Assembly: GCA_026985075.1 (NCBI GenBank)
Contig: JALSQX010000020.1
Location: forward strand, 1-64,000
Direction: 5' to 3'
Length of the DNA stretch: 64,000 nt
Origin: Blastocatellia bacterium
GTDB taxonomy: Bacteria > Acidobacteriota > Blastocatellia > HR10 > J050
Each line of letters begins with the position of its first letter. Position 1 is the first letter of the stretch. Below, in pieces: positions 63,517 through 64,000 of the stretch. The translations under genes were made by a program, and so were the position numbers. A model generated the notes under the pieces. That model worked only from the letters and a program-made list of their open reading frames with translations. It was not told where the DNA came from and did no database searches.

Positions 63517-64000
63517 TGCTGGAAGTCTATCGACTGGGCCGACAACCATACGCGCTCACCCTTGAACTCCAACGTCGATTTTTGCGGGCGCGCCAGCAGG
63601 GTCGATGTCCCGACCGCCTCATTCTGGTGGAGCATGAACCGGTCATCACCCTCGGTCGGCGAGCTACTCTCGATCACGTTCTGGTCGATGTTCACACGCT
63701 GGCCGCTCGAGGCATCGAACTCTACTCGGTCGAGCGCGGCGGCGATGTCACTTTCCATGGTCCGGGGCAACTGGTCGGCTATCCCATCATTCACCTGCGG
63801 CAACGTCGTATTGCCGGACCACGCCGATATGTGTGGATGCTCGAGGAAGTGCTCATCAGCACGCTGGCCGAGTACGGTGTCCGGGCGTTCCGCCGCTCCG
63901 GACTCATCGGCGTCTGGACCGACCGAGGCAAGATCGCCGCCATCGGCGTCTCCATTTCCCGAGGTGTGACCATGCATGGATTTGCGCTCAACGTGCATCC
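63517..64000 (+). CDS. lipB: Octanoyl-[acyl-carrier-protein] transferase, N-terminal part (runs off window)
   Basis: An open frame begins at GTG 63517 (LEVYRLGRQPYALTLELQ) and runs to the window edge, giving about 161 residues. Diagnostic LipB motifs: LVEHEPVITLGRR, ERGGDVTFHGPGQLVGYPI, then GVWTDRGKIAAIGVSISR with the catalytic Lys, and MHGFALNV. The enzyme transfers octanoate from acyl carrier protein to lipoyl domains. The upstream boundary is uncertain because no strong ribosome-binding site is present. Confidence 0.93.

Overview
The window is a GC-rich bacterial chromosome segment with ordinary core metabolism and no prophage, plasmid or complete insertion sequence. Several traits point to Acidobacteriota: a one-piece two-component sensor with a Reg_prop beta-propeller, a remnant of a VCBS/ASPIC-UnbV protein, a B12-dependent ribonucleotide reductase with tandem NrdR boxes, an archaeal-type phosphoglycerate mutase, and a TonB-dependent receptor with a carboxypeptidase-regulatory-like N-terminus. 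This placement is an inference; no rRNA or tRNA gene was recognised in the window.

Layout. 1-4659: small secreted or membrane proteins of unknown function, an AraC-type DNA-binding remnant, a TonB C-terminal-domain protein and a long gene-poor stretch. 4660-10119: a TolC-type outer-membrane protein, a family 2 glycosyltransferase and two MacB/FtsX-type permeases. 10382-14129: flavin reductase-like protein, ApgM, threonine dehydratase and a small-protein/nucleotidyltransferase pair. 14390-20437: propeller sensor kinase, NarL-type response regulator, a secreted protein and an ASPIC/UnbV remnant. 20504-23749: TonB-dependent receptor and, divergently, the nickel regulator NikR. 23842-25101: two adjacent genes, each with an in-frame TGA exactly where a catalytic cysteine is expected. 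25182-29149: family 5 uracil-DNA glycosylase and NrdJ. 29224-38435 (minus strand): a long gene run for lysine/diaminopimelate and cell wall (GH3, M20 peptidase, lysC, dapB, dapA, dapD, murB, murA). 38739-43905: dnaB, alr and an osmoprotectant ABC transporter. 44058-48046: FMN riboswitch and ribD-ribE-ribBA-ribH. 48405-57084: permease, AspA/AstE-like protein, Uma2 protein, tRNA nucleotidyltransferase-like protein, an unusual radical SAM protein, glycyl-tRNA synthetase, a GNAT and an unknown protein. 57310-64000: GlnE, a DASS transporter, ThiG/ThiS and the start of LipB.

The strongest discovery is the pair at 23842-25101. The upstream gene encodes an exported peroxiredoxin with TGA at the peroxidatic cysteine (TPG-U-T). 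The downstream gene encodes a DsbA/FrnE-like thioredoxin-fold protein with TGA at the first cysteine of its CxxC motif (U-P-F-C). Each TGA is followed at bacterial SECIS distance by a hairpin with a GGC apical loop, and a good promoter precedes the peroxiredoxin. I read them as two selenoproteins forming one peroxide/thiol redox unit. Other notable points are a MurA with Asp in place of the fosfomycin-target Cys, two in-frame copies of a purine-rich repeat inserted at the same loop of two propeller blades of the sensor kinase, NrdR boxes 31 bp apart over the nrdJ promoter, and a radical SAM enzyme with a CX8CX2C cluster motif.
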